DNA of 64,000 bases from Thozetella sp. PMI_491. Its lineage: Eukaryota > Ascomycota > Sordariomycetes > Chaetosphaeriales > Chaetosphaeriaceae. The position numbers and the translations under genes are program-made. Within the stretch, counting starts at the first letter, position 1; every line of letters starts with the position of its first letter. The DNA lies in the NCBI GenBank assembly GCA_021432635.1, contig MU270065.1:62001-126000 (forward strand), given 5' to 3'. Shown here piece after piece: positions 20,517 to 32,416 of the stretch. Under the pieces are notes generated by a model. The model worked only from the letters and a program-made list of their open reading frames with translations. It searched no databases and was not told the origin of the DNA.

Positions 20517-22520
20517 TTAGTACTCGGCCTCACCCTCCTCAGGGTCGAACGAATCCGCAGCGACCTCCTCGTAGTCCTTCTCGAGAGCAGCCAAGTCCTC
20601 ACGGGCCTCGCTGAACTCACCCTCCTCCATACCCTCACCAACGTACCAGTGCACGAAAGCACGCTTGCTGTACATAAGGTCGAACTTGTGGTCGAGACGA
20701 GACCAGGCTTCGGCAATGGCAGTGGTGTTGGAAAGCATGGAAACGGAGCGGTCGACCGAGGCGAGACCACCGTCGCTGGGCGAGGCGGTGGGGACGGCAA
20801 CGGGCTTCTGGTAGTTGATACCGAGCTTGAAGCCGGTGGGGCACCACTCGACGAGGTTGAAGGAGGCCTTGGCCTTGAGCGCGGCAATGGCGGCGCTGCA
20901 GTCGCGAGGCACGACATCTCCACGGTAGAGAAGGGCAACAGCCATGTACTTGCCGTTGCGGGGATCGCAAACCACCATCTGGTTGTTGGGCTCGAAAGCT
21001 AGACAAAATCATCAGCCATCTACATACCCAAGCGTGGAGCAGGGAGGCTCCGTCTAGGCACTTCTACTCACCCTGGAAGGTCAGGTCGTGGACCTTGAAG
21101 CTCTCGTGGGCACTCTTGGCAGCCGAGATGACAGGGGCATAGCTGATCAGAGGGTAGTGGATACGAGGGTAGGGGACCAGGTTGGTCTGGAACTCGTTGA
21201 GATCCACGTTCAGGGCGCCATCGAAGCGGAGCGACGACGTGATGGAGGACACCACCTGGGCGATCAGGCGGTTGAGGTGGACGAAGTCGGGGCGGGGGAT
21301 GTCCAGGCTGCGACGGCAAATGTCATAGACGGCCTCGTTGTCGACGAGGAACGTGCAGTCCGAGTTCTCGATGGTGCTGTGGGTAGAGAGAACAGCGTTG
21401 TAGGGCTCGACGACGGCGGTGGAGACACGGGGGGAGGGGTAGACGGCGAACTCCAGCTTGGACTTCTTGCCGTAGTCAGTGGACAGGCGCTCGAGGAGCA
21501 GGGCACCGAAACCGGAACCGGTACCACCACCGAATGAGTGGAAGATCAGGAAGCCCTGGAGAGAGCTGCAGTTGTCTATAGGCGCCCCGGCGTTAGTCTC
21601 GGAAAGCTTTCTTCACTGCCTCGCCATCGGGATCGGTAGATAAGCCCGTACCTGCGACACGGCGGACACGGTCGATGACATTCTCAACCATCTCCTTGCC
21701 GATGGTGTAGTGACCACGGGCATAGTTGTTGGCGGCATCCTCCTTTCCGCTAATCAGCAGCTCGGGGTGGAAGAGCTGGCGGTAGTTGCCGGTGCGGATC
21801 TCGTCGATGGGGGAGGGGTCAAGATCGACGAAGATGGACCGCGGGACGTATTTGCCGTTGCTGGTCTCGGTGAAAAAGGTCTCGAACGAACCCGGGTCGC
21901 CGGTGTCCTTGGCGCCGGCGTCGGGACGGCCGTCAGCGCCGAGGCCGTGCTCGAGGAGGTACCTGCGGTGGGTTTGTCAGTCGTGGCGGATCCAAGGCCA
22001 GGGGGGGTAATAGCGGTGTGGACTGACAGCTCCCAGGCGCTGTTTCCGAGCTGGGTACCAGCCTGGCCCAGGTGGAGATGGAGAATCTGTCGCGGTTCAC
22101 GTTAGCTAACGCTGAGGACGATGCTGTTCATAGCTATTGAAGTTGGGTGCTAGCTTCGAGCGCTCCGGTGAGGCAAGCTCCCAGGCAGGAGATCCGGGGA
22201 AGAACCGGGGTGCGGAACCCCCCCCGGGAGCTCTAGTCGACAAGAGAAAAAGAAACAAGATGGAAGGATAGGTAGCACAGTTCGACCCCGACGAGGACGA
22301 GCCTCCCGAAGTGCACCAGAGCTTTCGCTTCTGGATTTGGGGCCGTCGCTGGCGTTGTCCACAGTAGCCGGTGTGCATCGTGGGTGCGGTCCCGTTCCCC
22401 GCATGGAAAAGGGGCAACCAAAATGTAGCACGTTGAATAGGCTTCAATGCGCGCGGGCTTTGGGCGAATATCAAAAAATAAAATAAAAATAGGGAAGAAA
22501 CAACGTACCTCGCCTCTCAT
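20517..22520 (-). CDS. Alpha-tubulin, 455 aa
   Basis: Five exons: 22509-22520, 22028-22086, 21652-21962, 21072-21575, 20517-20998; 455 residues, normal alpha-tubulin length. Exon 1 encodes only MRGE. The product starts [18 protein letters not shown] and goes on GNSAWELYLLEHGL, the variant seen in one alpha-tubulin class of filamentous ascomycetes rather than VISINVGQAGIQ. The GTPase signature GGGTGSG is present (within [20 protein letters not shown]), as is the C-terminal EEGEAEY with a terminal Tyr. It forms the microtubule heterodimer with beta-tubulin. Intron 1 is long (22087-22508, 422 nt) and begins after the 12th coding base. Tubulin-specific chaperone A lies 11 kb away. Many filamentous fungi have two alpha-tubulins; this could be either gene. 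Confidence 0.96.
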
Positions 22521-24108
22521 GGTGACTGGTTATTCGTCTAGAATAAAGATGCTCGGCGACTTTCTAGGGGAAGAGCGGGTTCGTACGCGCGCTGCGCAGA
22601 CTAGAGATTCGGCGGGGAGGGGGGGGGGGGGGGAGGGAAAATGTGATGGAAAGTGGTTCAGGTCGGAAGTCTGTTGATGGAGACTGGAGATTGCGATTTG
22701 TGGGCACGCAGAGCCGGCCGCGGGATGTTTTCCTGTGGAGGGGCAATTTTTGGTGAGAGCAGCTGTCAGTGATTTGGCGAATGGTAGCTGGGACTTTGTC
22801 TGCCGCCGCCCGTGCGCCTGCAGCGCAGGTATCCGATACGCTGGTGACAGCCTGGCCGCGGTCGACCCCGCAGTCTCACCGCCGGACTTGGCGCGCTGTT
22901 CTGGTCCAAGCGCGTCGTGCTTCGTTCCCAAAGAGAGCAAGCAGCACAGCACGGCTGGAGCAATGCCGTCCCATCTCTCGGGCCCTGCCGACAGCAAGTC
23001 TGTCTGACTGCGCATCCAAATCAGCCTTAAATTGCCCGTACCTGCGTACCTGGCAGGAGGACTATAATATGTCTTTCACTTCGTGCCTTTTGCATAGCGA
23101 ACAAGTACAAGCTCGGCGAGCCAGCCAGCTTGAGCTCAGTCCCACTCGTCCAATTTCTGGCTAGAATGCCTGGGCTCCGTCGCTTCTTTCGCGAGCAGAA
23201 CGTCTCTATTTTTCACTGGAGCGCGGTGTGAGCTTGCCCTAGGATCAGCGACCCTAGCTTGCCTTCATCCCATCACCCACCCTTGCTGCTCATATAATTA
23301 CCTCAACATCCAATAAGCTCCCGGCTGAAGGGCGCGCCGTGTCGACACGGGTGATGGCTTCAGACACATCTACAATCAAGGCTGTCAAGGGGATATGGCC
23401 AATCACAGCCGTGCAGTGCCTGGCCGAATCGGGTTCAAGACGATTGGCACTAAGACTAATCTGTATACAGCCACAGCTTCAACTCGCACGGCATATCCAC
23501 CTCCGCCGACGACGGCGACAGCTTTCTTTCCACCTTCGTAGTTGGTCACTAGCGCGGATTTTCTTTATCATCTAGCATACTTGGGCCAGTGTCTCACATA
23601 CCGTTTATGAACCTGTCCAGCCATTCTAGAAGCCCGCCGTCAAAGCATCGCTGGGCCGCGAAACACTCTCTCCTCACGATTGGCTCGCTGCAGGATAGCT
23701 CGGCCTGTGTTACTTTCGCCGCGAGATTCCTGCAGGAACGCGGCAAGATCCGATCAGTCCTACCGTCGAGACTTCCACCTACGAAAGTATTGCAAATGTG
23801 GTCACCAAACAAGTGCATGCATGGCCCCGAAGAAATATGGATTGGAAGAAGGCGGCCGGTTAGCCGCCATATGATTTTGAGAAAAAAAAAAGATACCATT
23901 GGAATGGCACAAGCTCTCGCCATTCTCTATCTCTACCAGATGTGACGTGACCCAGAGACCGCCCAGAACCGGACCTGATCCGATGCAGACCATTAATTTT
24001 CACAATAGAACACCCCTATGTGCAAAAGAACAATGTACCCCCATGCCTGATGTCGAGGTTGCCATATATCCCGAGAAATCAAATGCTGAACCTTTTCAAG
24101 TACTCCTT
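22521..24108. other. Alpha-tubulin upstream region with G15 tract
   Basis: Promoter of alpha-tubulin plus the 3' flank of the GPI-protein gene. A run of 15 G on the plus strand at 22619-22633 lies about 100 bp upstream of the tubulin start codon, within its likely 5' leader or core promoter. Frames here lack family resemblance or splice support. Confidence 0.55.
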
Positions 24109-24871
24109 TTACAGCGCAAAGGCGGCAGCAGCAAAAGCGCCGAGCAGGGCGATAGGGCCAACAGCAAGGGTGGCAGCGGCGTTGGTTGGGACGGTGGGGA
24201 CAGACGAGGTCTTGGAGGCGACGGTGGAGGGGGTCTGGGTGAAGACCGAGGTGATGGTGGTCTTGGGGGCGTCAGTGGCCGTGGTCGAGAGGTTGCCAAT
24301 CGGGGCCGAGGTGGTGCTAACAGCCGACGACGCCTCGGTGGTGGTGCTCGCGGCCGAGCTCTTAGCGCTGGCAGTGCTGGACGCGGTAGCCGAAGCGCTG
24401 GAGGACTCGGTGGTGTCGTTGCTGCCGCCCGAGATGGCGAAGGGGAACGAGTACTGGAAGATGCTCGAGTTGGAGTCCAGAGTGATCTGGATGCCGTAGA
24501 CGGCGAGAGAGCCGAGCGAAGAAGGCACGGCCCAGTCGTAGGTGCCGAGCGAGTTGTCGACGCTCTCTGTTCGGCGGGTCAGCGGTCTATTCTAGGAGGC
24601 GGGAGCGACCCCTTTGGAATGCGCGGGGGGTCTCATATGTGTACTCACTGGCAATGTCGGCAACGGGCTGGAGGGTCTGGGGGCTGGCACCGCCGATGAC
24701 GGAGAGGCTCACGGTGCCGCTGTACTCAGTCGAAGGCTCCCACTGGATGGTGTACTTGGAGCCGGCCGGGATGGTCTCGCTCTGGCCGGGCTTGGTGATG
24801 GCGTCGAAGTGAAGCGTCTGGGCCAGGGCGGAGGCCGCGAAGGCGAGGACGGTGGCAGCGGTGAAGTGCAT
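24109..24871 (-). CDS. GPI-anchored Ser/Thr-rich cell-surface protein (Kre9/Knh1-like N-terminal domain)
   Basis: Two exons: 24649-24871 and 24109-24566, 226 residues. A signal peptide (MHFTAATVLAFAASALA) precedes a beta-sandwich-like domain of about 100 residues with the hallmarks of the fungal GPI-anchored Ser/Thr-rich family: ITKPGQSETIPAGSKYTIQW near its start and YSFPFAISGGSN at its end. Residues 125-200 are almost all Ser/Thr/Ala, suited to heavy O-mannosylation. The C-terminus ends in a small-residue, hydrophobic stretch (AVGPIALLGAFAAAAFAL) as expected for a GPI signal. It is likely on the plasma membrane or cell wall; its role is unknown, perhaps wall organisation (inference from the Kre9/Knh1 link). 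The only intron is 82 nt with a GTGAGT donor. Confidence 0.87.
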
Positions 24872-27306
24872 CTTGAAAATTGGGCGAAGGCAGTTCTCGA
24901 ACTAAAAATTAGGCGGCGCTTGGAGAAGGCGGACGAGAGAGAAGGAATGGGAGACTTGGAAAGGAGGGGATAGAAAGGTTATAGGTAAGTGCGGATGGGG
25001 GCACGAGTAATGAGCGACTAGTTAAGTATCAAAGGAGTGGCAGCGGCTGGGGAGGTCAGGCACGCGGGAGGGTTTAGTTGACGGCTGTCGTGGGTGAGGA
25101 ATGGGAAGAGAGCGGGAGAGGGAGAGACGAGAGAGGAAACCATCTTAGTCGACGGTCGCCGACTGTGCGCCGCAACGTTCCCACCCCGGCCAAGCCGTCT
25201 CTGTCGTGGGTCGCTGGTTTTTTTCGGGGCTGCGCCTTAGCACTAGTCGACCCCTGGCGCCTGCGCTGCTGCAGGTCCGAAAGCTGCGTGATGCCATCGG
25301 TACCCCTGCCTGTCCGGCGGGGCCTGGAAATAGAGCAAGACCAAGTGCCAACTAATTGCCTTTGGTGCTAATGGGGCAGAAATATGCCTCCTGTGGTCCT
25401 CATAGGCCCCCTTGCGCCTACTACCTAGCCTTAGTCGCCCTGCCTGACCTGCTGACCTCTGACTATGAGGGGCGGCGCCGTCGTTCTCTCTTGGGGAGCG
25501 GACAGAACTTCGCAGAAAAGCCTGCAAGAGAGAGCCCAGTGCGAATTCTGGATACCCACATCCTCCTCTTTTCCCCCTCGGGCCTTCGAGAAGGACGACT
25601 TGGCCAACTGGGCATTGGTGCTGGCCACAAATGGGGGAAGGGGGGATGAGAGGGACTTCCTTCGACCCCTCCCTCCTCTAAAACATTCTAGGGGGAAATG
25701 AACCAGCACCGTTGGGCCTGGCATGCTTGCGTCACCATTGGCTGGAATCCAGGGGGGCAGGGGGTTGTGCGGTTTGAGCTGCTTCCCTGCCGCCACTTTC
25801 GCACTTTGAATTCTTTCAGGGGCTAATAATCGCCGATTATACGCTACACACGCTTCATGATGCAATTATGGCCGGGCTAAGCCTCTCGCTTGGCTTTCGA
25901 TTCAGAGTGAACGCTATGTCAGCCGTCGGGTCTGCCGCTGCCGCCTACTCTATGCGCGTGAGACCGGCGTCCCACTGTATACCTTACCGCAAAATCAAAA
26001 ACTAACTTCATCCCCGCTGACTCTGGATCGCGCGTCTCTGAATCTCTGTCCGAGCGCCGGTGGCAGGTAGAAGACACCTTGTAGAAAGCCAATGTCAGGT
26101 CGCCGACAGGACACTGGCCACTCGTCGAGAGAACCTGCGGGGTTCTAGGCACCGAACTCTGCTCCGGAGGACATGCGAGCTTTTAAAAATAAGCCTCGCA
26201 CAAATCTTGGAAGTTGCTCGCCGAACCAGGATGGAGCCCGTCGATCACAACTGAGAGAGGGGAGACAACCGCGAGAGGATCATCAGGGTCCAGGCCCAGT
26301 CGGAGCGACGGCGCTCCAGAAAGGGCAACCAAGTTGCTGGAATTCCGTGGCTGTTCTTCAGCTGGCGCACTGTGGTCGCACCGCAAGCCACGTCTTCAGC
26401 CCTAGAAGCCCCCGAACGCCGCCACCAAAGCTTGCCGGCTGAAAGCTGGACCAGAAGAAAAGTCTCGGACAAGACAGTCTTGGCGCGGGAGAAGCGCGTC
26501 TGGGCCAGGTGCATCAGAGTTCGATGCGCGGCACGCACGGGAATCCCGCATCGGCCATTGCAAACATAGATAGGTATCCGCGCGACAGCCAAGGCTGCTT
26601 GGCGGTTATTCAGCCGAGATGCCCCTGCTCATTGGGGATCCACGAGCCTACGAGACTGAGCCTGCACCGTAGGCGTCACCGATCGCATGCTCGCTGGCAT
26701 CAATAGAGCGACTGCATTGCCTCGCTCCGTTCCTCCTGACCGTTTTCGGGGGGGGGGGGCTTTTTCGAAACAGAGGACCATTGATGTGCGCCACCTCAGT
26801 TCGTCAGGTGCAGCCCTACTAAGAGATCTATGTTAGCCCCGTTGATCGTGTTGATCCTGTCCCATGCATGCGAGATGCAACGGCATCGCCAGCGAATGCC
26901 GAAAAACTACCCTTTTGATACAAGCACCAACTCGGGCGCCACTGCCGGGTGCCATGCCACCGGCGACCTGCGAATGCTAAGTTTAGCCCCCTCCCAAGCC
27001 CCATCGGCCCGGCTTAACGCACCCAGGGCGCCAAAGACGACGGCGCTTTCCCAGATTCCTCCAGTGCCAGACAGAGTATAGCCTCACCCATCCAAGCTTG
27101 CTATTGTCAGCTGGGGGATTTAGGCTTTCACGCGACTAATACTATGCAGCCAACGATCCACATGTCACCTTTATCGCATGAGGAGGCTGGAGGGCCAAGT
27201 AAACCTTAAGCTAGGGTGCCTTGGAATTCTATGCACTACACCTGACAGCCAGCTAGAGCAACTATAGAGTGCAGCCTAGCTGCACGATAGGAACCAAACA
27301 CCTCCG
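24872..27306. other. Gene-poor region, 2.4 kb
   Basis: Contains the promoter of the GPI-protein gene at its left end. A G11 run lies at about 26748-26758. The longest frames (about 144 aa, minus strand, 25431-25865) have chance-like composition and no splice support. I see no tRNA, transposon or clear repeat. Confidence 0.55.
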
Positions 27307-27915
27307 TCACTGTTCCTTAAACTGCACGTGCACCATATTGACAGACTCCCGTCCGCTTCGAAGCAGGCCGATGTGCGCCATGATGGGGGCTGCGGTCAGA
27401 CAATGTCAGTCTTGCGTGTATTGTATCATAAACTCGGGCGGCCTGGCGCCCAGCACACACTTACATCCAGGAGCGCTCTTGGCTTCGTTGTGCGCCTCGG
27501 GGCTTTCCCAGCCAAGGAGCAGCCGCACCACGTCACCCCCAGCATTCTTGCCCGCTGCACTGCCAAAAAACCCTCTTTTCGGGAGATCAGCCGCCATATG
27601 GGCGGCGAATTGAACTGTGTTGTCGAAGAATGCCCCCGTCGTGCCGTGGGCGGTGAACAGCTCGGTCGTTGGTGCCTCCAGCACCGCGTCCGGCGACCCT
27701 TGGACGTCCAAGATGAGCACCCCTTCGTCTTGGGCCGATGGCGCGGACGCCCACTGAGCAGCTACGACACCCTTGGATGAATCTTCAACCACCGGGCCGA
27801 AGAAAACACGGCGGATGCCCTCGGCGCTCTTGAGCGTTTCGACTCGGCGTTTCCACGCCTCCGGCTCGGCGCCGCTGAGATCAAACGTCTCAAACGTGAT
27901 GACTTGGGACGACAT
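27307..27915 (-). CDS. ABM-like dimeric alpha/beta-barrel protein, 177 aa
   Basis: Two exons: 27465-27915 and 27307-27389, 177 residues. The intron has donor GTAAGT and a CTGAC branch site next to acceptor CCGCAG. The protein starts MSSQVITFETFDLSG and shows a repeated pattern of a strand, a helix with an AWKRRVETLKSAEGIRRVFF-like turn, and strands such as VVAAQWAS and LLLGWESPEAH. This resembles fungal proteins with an antibiotic-biosynthesis-monooxygenase (ABM) or stress-responsive dimeric alpha/beta barrel. No catalytic residues can be assigned, and such proteins are often small oxygenases or of unknown role. It has no secretion signal and no biosynthetic cluster around it: its neighbours are 2.4 kb and 3.2 kb of gene-poor DNA. 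Confidence 0.78.
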
Positions 27916-29430
27916 GTTCGTGCGAAGTACGGCTGTTGGCCACCAATGAATCTCGGCTCCTGTGCGATGGCTGCTGGAGGTTCAAGGTCCAAGTCCTGAG
28001 GCGATCTAGATATAGCTATTGCTGTCCAGTCGCCGCAGCTGTAGCCGAGGGTTTGAGCTGCACAGACCGAGGCCAATCGCACTGACAATTAGTAAGGCGG
28101 ACAATCCCACGGCGCAGATCTCCACGGAATACCAATCTCCAAGAAGCGAAAATCGGCTTTCTTCACTACGCGACGGTAAGTACGGCAGCAGGACGCCTAA
28201 GGGATCCATTAATTGCTACATGATCACGTGCTATTCGCAACCGCTCCGGGGAAAAGTTTCCCCTTAGAGGTTGGTGATAGCGAGTAAACAACGTAAACCA
28301 GAGATCACGGCACGAGCGGACAGCTAGGGTAGGGGCGAGGCCGGGCTTGGATTTAGGAGCGCCCAGCTATGTAAGCTGACTATCAGTGAAATGGGAATTC
28401 AAAAGTCCTCCCCCTTGGACACAAATTCCCCCACCCGTCGCCCCAAATTCTCATCAACCTCCAAGGCTCCATTGCCAGGGTCGAGCACAGGGCTTGGAAA
28501 CAGCTCGACATGTATGCGTAACTGCTCCCGGGAGACGTGACCAGCCCAGCCCAAGGGCTCCCAACAGGAGACACCCCTCAATCAGACGTTTCGCCCACTC
28601 AATGGACGGCTACCGCAGACAACTCCAGAGAGTTGCAAGGTCCGCGGGCCGCGTGATATGCTAGTGGGCAAGATCCTCCTCGGCCGAGTCCGAGATGCTG
28701 GCTCCGGAGCGAAGTCACCTCTGCCGCGCTCTCTGCCTCCATACATTGTGTCGACGGTGGAGAGACAGATCCGGCATGTCGTCCTTACTATCACGCTTAT
28801 CTCCTTCAGAAAGGATCTCGCCTGACGGGACAGGCGGCCCGGGCAACGGGAGGAGAGCCGGGGGGAACCACGGCCATCCGCCGACCGCCCAAACCGCCCC
28901 AAACGGCACAAAGTCGTGTCCTTGTGCCGTGGTTGTTTGATGCTCGACTTTAACCCAGTCGTCACAGCTCATGAAAGTCAAGTCGGCCTGTCTTGTGGTA
29001 GAGACAGGGAGGCCCGTTCCTCAGATGGATATTGACGATCCCCCAAGGAAGTGATGACTCGACCAGGGTCACCGTATCGAGCCTAGGCACCTTGCGCGCG
29101 CACTATTCGCTATTCTTGCTGTCCTTGACGGCTATCGATGAGGGCCGGGTACAGCTCCCGAGCAAAAGTGATTGATTGATTCACTATATTTCGCTGGATG
29201 CGTCTGCTCGGTTCTTGCAGATGCGGCCATTCAGTCTTTTCCGCCTACCGCGAGTGATCTGCGAATCTTTCTTGTGCTGGCGGATTCCTCCAGGGCTGGA
29301 GGAGAAACTGTCGAAGCACTCTGTCCTTGTCTGCATGTGCAAACGTTGTCTCCGATGGTAGGTCGCTTCATCGGAGTTTGATAAACCTCCATCCCGCGAG
29401 CGTGGGAACGTGCAAGGAATATCGGGTTGG

Positions 29431-29455
29431 GGCCTTTTTATGTCCTGCCCAGGAC
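29431..29455. repeat. Direct repeat copy 1 with hairpin core
   Basis: GGCCTTTT, three variable bases, then GTCCTGCCCAGGAC. The last 14 bases are an inverted repeat (GTCCTG / CAGGAC) around a CC spacer. 23 of 25 positions match copy 2, 377 bp away; similarity stops right after the hairpin. Confidence 0.75.
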
Positions 29456-29807
29456 AAAAGCCAGGAAGCAGCGCCGTGACCAAAATTGTGAAATTTCAGG
29501 GCGTAAAATCTAAGCTCACATGGTCGACTGGGATTAGGCGAATAGTTCTTGATCGTCCGGTATTCGTAACTCGTCCAGGTTTTCCAGTGCCTAAACGCCC
29601 CTGGAAGCAAACACCCGTCTAGATGACGTGACTGCGACCTGTTAGCGGAGAGGTGTGGAGAGAGGGAGCAGCCATAGAGCCTACCAGATGAAGCCATTAT
29701 CTTGACACCATTTCTCGATGCAAACATACAATCGTGAAATCTCGTAACGCGTGACACCTTCACCCATGCTGTTGTCGGAACCCACCGGATAACCGAGCAA
29801 CTCCGTA

Positions 29808-29832
29808 GGCCTTTTAACGTCCTGCCCAGGAC
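29808..29832. repeat. Direct repeat copy 2 with hairpin core
   Basis: Second copy of the 25-bp repeat at 29431, in the same orientation, with the 14-base hairpin core identical. The origin is unknown. Confidence 0.75.
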
Positions 29833-30703
29833 GATGAGTCTGCGCATCTGAGGCTTTCCATGTGTGAAATAGCGCAGATTATACCGGTGGCAAATCACGA
29901 CTCGCTCGCAGCAGCAGTAATCATTCTGATGTCGCAGTCATGCGCCCGTGTTGCCATGCCGAAATAGTCGGTCGCAGGCCAAAGTCAAGTGCGCGAGATT
30001 ATGCAAGGGAACCCGAAGCCAGGTCCAGAGCGAGCGATGTAATCAGGGCCGGTGGGTGTGCGCGTACGACTTCGACGCGTTGCGAGCCAGTGTGGCGAAG
30101 GAAACGGCTAGGGCGCCGGTGGCCATCGTTGAGATGGTTACGAGGCAGTTATGACTAGCAAGGGAATCGAGAGACGCCTTTCCGACTCTAGAGCGAAAAC
30201 AAGGTTAGATATGACGAAAAAAGGCAGATGCGTAGGAGTGTACCCAACCGGGGTCAGGGTGAGAAATTTGCAGCCCAAGAAATGCGCCTTACATTTGTCG
30301 GGAAGCAGGTCAGGTTTGTTATTGCTCATGACGGGTTGCATTCCTTGGCAGCGAATGCAGCTCAGCCGGAGGCCAGTCGACGCGTCCGACGCTAGGCGGC
30401 GGAGGCATGAGATCTCGACGGCATCGATGGAATACGAAGCCGGAGGCGTATCTGGATGGGAATACAGCCTAGGAGCGAGGCTGTGGACGATGAAGGTTAG
30501 GTGAAGTCACGGGTAAATGAGTTGGAGAAGGCAAGCTAGGAGGAGCAGCGACTCTTCGGAAGCTTCGAAGTTAAGGCGGCAGAGGACCCACATGGTCAAA
30601 CCCAGGAAACGAGTTGGCAGTCCAGCCAATCAGACAATAACTGGACAAAGCCTGGTGGCTGGCCCAAGCTCGAGTGCCGGCTGGAGATATTTAGGAGCTC
30701 TCG

Positions 30704-30726
30704 CTCTCTCTCTCTCTCTCTCTCTC
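30704..30726. repeat. (CT)n microsatellite
   Basis: Uninterrupted CT dinucleotide run of 23 bases in the 5' flank of the coiled-coil orphan gene. Confidence 0.95.
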
Positions 30727-31075
30727 AGCAAGCCTCGCAGGATGTATTCCTGCGGGTGAAAGGTCAGATGCAAGACTGATTAAAGAATCTCCAGAGTCCC
30801 CGGATCAGCTTTCACCTTTATTCTTAGGGTAGGCAGGCTTGAAGTGAAACAGCTCGTAGATCGATGACTGGTTATGACGGAAGGCACGACCAGTCCCTCT
30901 ATGTGCTCCACACTAGGAGGCCGCTGCATGGAGGTAGACACGGTCGCCCAAGCCTCCGTTAAGGTTCCTTTCCAATTTACTACCGGATAGTTTCCTTCTG
31001 GTTGTAAGCATATTCACGAATCTTGCAGCATATCTCGACTCTTTCCACTCCGCTCCCCTCCTCTCAAACACCAAG

Positions 31076-32416
31076 ATGGCCTTTAGTGGCAGCTTGACCA
31101 TTGACACCGTAGCTTCAGTGCAAGCAGAGATAGTGGGAACATTTGTCAGGGCGTTCGAAAGACATCTTCCACTACTCGAGAGACTTAAAAAGGAGGTTGA
31201 CGGCTTGGAAAAGCAGCTCGAAGCAGCAGAGGGCTCGCGGCAAGCATCACAGCAGCAGGTCGTGGACCTGAAGGCACGCGCTGAGGACATGAGGAGAAGG
31301 CACGAGAGGGAGACTGCATCTCTTCGTACAGAAATCGATCATCTCTCGAGTAAGCTTGGAGAGTCTACTACGGCGAGGGCCATTTATGAGCAAGAAGTAT
31401 CAGATCTGAAGGCTCAAATCCACGATCTAGAGCAAAAGCGCATCGAGGACCAGCATGCCCACCAACAAGAGACAGCTACCTTGCGAAGACAGCTTGAGAG
31501 CTTAGAGACGGCGAGAGATGCCCAGAGAGCGGAAGCCAGCAGGACGGCTGTTCTCAGCGAGGGGTTCGCAGGGCCGACGAGTGCGAGCAATCCAATTCTC
31601 TGCGATTTTTCGGTCATCAACATTGACCAATATCCTGATGCCAGAGGGTCTACAAAGATTTCCACATGGTCGTCTCCAGTTCCTACAAGTCTTGGTATGG
31701 CGCAGTTGAGAGAGACATCGCGCGAGCGCATGTCTCCTCAGCTTTCCGGAGCAGACTCCGTCGTGCGAGTTAGGAAAGCTTCCTTGTTATCAACTCTTGA
31801 TAACAACTGGCTTTCAGACCTGCCTCACGATGACATGATATATGAAGATTATGACCCCGAGGAAATCCGATCTCACAGAGCTGCCGGCACGGAGGCCAGC
31901 AAAGGCGCCACAAAGCGGATAGCTCCCAGCTTCGAGAACCACGAAACTCTTGGGGATAAAGCGAATTCCGTGGTAACCCCGGCACCCAAGCAAGAAGAGA
32001 GCATGAAAAGGGTCCTATATTTGCGCTCGGGCGACAAGGAAGTGTCCCAGTCGCGTCATACCGGGCCAGATCCCGGGCTTATGTTCCCAGAAGGTGAGAG
32101 CGACGAGAAGTCGCCCAGCAGCTATGGTCAGGACATCCCGGAAATGGCTGTTCACGATACTAGACGAACAATCGCCAAATTTGACGCTCTTTATTCGTCA
32201 ACAAGACGCCCCGAGCTGCGGTTCATCTGGGACTTCATCAAGGATGTCACTGATTCCGACCATCAGGCACTCATCCAGATGGCGCTGCTGGAGTGCTATC
32301 CTGACCTAGTCGTGAACGGAGTGCAGAGCAGATGGGAAAGATCATTTCGAATAGTCACACTATCGACAGGTCTAACGTGGTCGGACGTGCGAAAGGTCCT
32401 TGATGTTCTGTTTTAG
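31076..32416 (+). CDS. Orphan coiled-coil protein of unknown function, 446 aa
   Basis: An intronless frame with a good start context (AAGATGG). Residues 30-165 are a continuous coiled coil with a high content of Glu, Gln, Lys and Leu (for example LERLKKEVDGLEKQLEAAEG). Residues 165-345 are Ser/Pro/Asp-rich and probably disordered. The last ~90 residues look like a compact helical domain with conserved-type hydrophobics and Trp (RFIWDFIKDVTDSDHQALIQ, then SRWERSFRIVTLSTGLTW). I do not recognise the family. There is no signal peptide, membrane helix or nuclease motif. It stands alone, with 3.2 kb of gene-poor DNA on its left. Base composition is less GC-biased than in the housekeeping neighbours, which fits a lineage-restricted gene (inference). 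Confidence 0.8.
   Translation: MAFSGSLTIDTVASVQAEIVGTFVRAFERHLPLLERLKKEVDGLEKQLEAAEGSRQASQQQVVDLKARAEDMRRRHERETASLRTEIDHLSSKLGESTTARAIYEQEVSDLKAQIHDLEQKRIEDQHAHQQETATLRRQLESLETARDAQRAEASRTAVLSEGFAGPTSASNPILCDFSVINIDQYPDARGSTKISTWSSPVPTSLGMAQLRETSRERMSPQLSGADSVVRVRKASLLSTLDNNWLSDLPHDDMIYEDYDPEEIRSHRAAGTEASKGATKRIAPSFENHETLGDKANSVVTPAPKQEESMKRVLYLRSGDKEVSQSRHTGPDPGLMFPEGESDEKSPSSYGQDIPEMAVHDTRRTIAKFDALYSSTRRPELRFIWDFIKDVTDSDHQALIQMALLECYPDLVVNGVQSRWERSFRIVTLSTGLTWSDVRKVLDVLF

Larger units (their letters stand above)
27916..31075. other. Gene-poor region, 3.2 kb, with repeat pair
   Basis: The left end holds the promoter of the ABM-like gene and the right end that of the coiled-coil orphan. Between them no protein gene is supported. 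A 25-bp direct repeat pair containing a perfect 6-bp inverted repeat is found at 29431-29455 and 29808-29832, and a (CT)n microsatellite at 30704-30726. Confidence 0.55.

Noticed and set aside
23899-24699. 266-aa Gly/Arg-rich plus-strand frame
   Set aside because: Exact antisense of the Ser/Thr/Ala-rich GPI-protein gene; Gly-rich composition is the expected mirror of that sequence.
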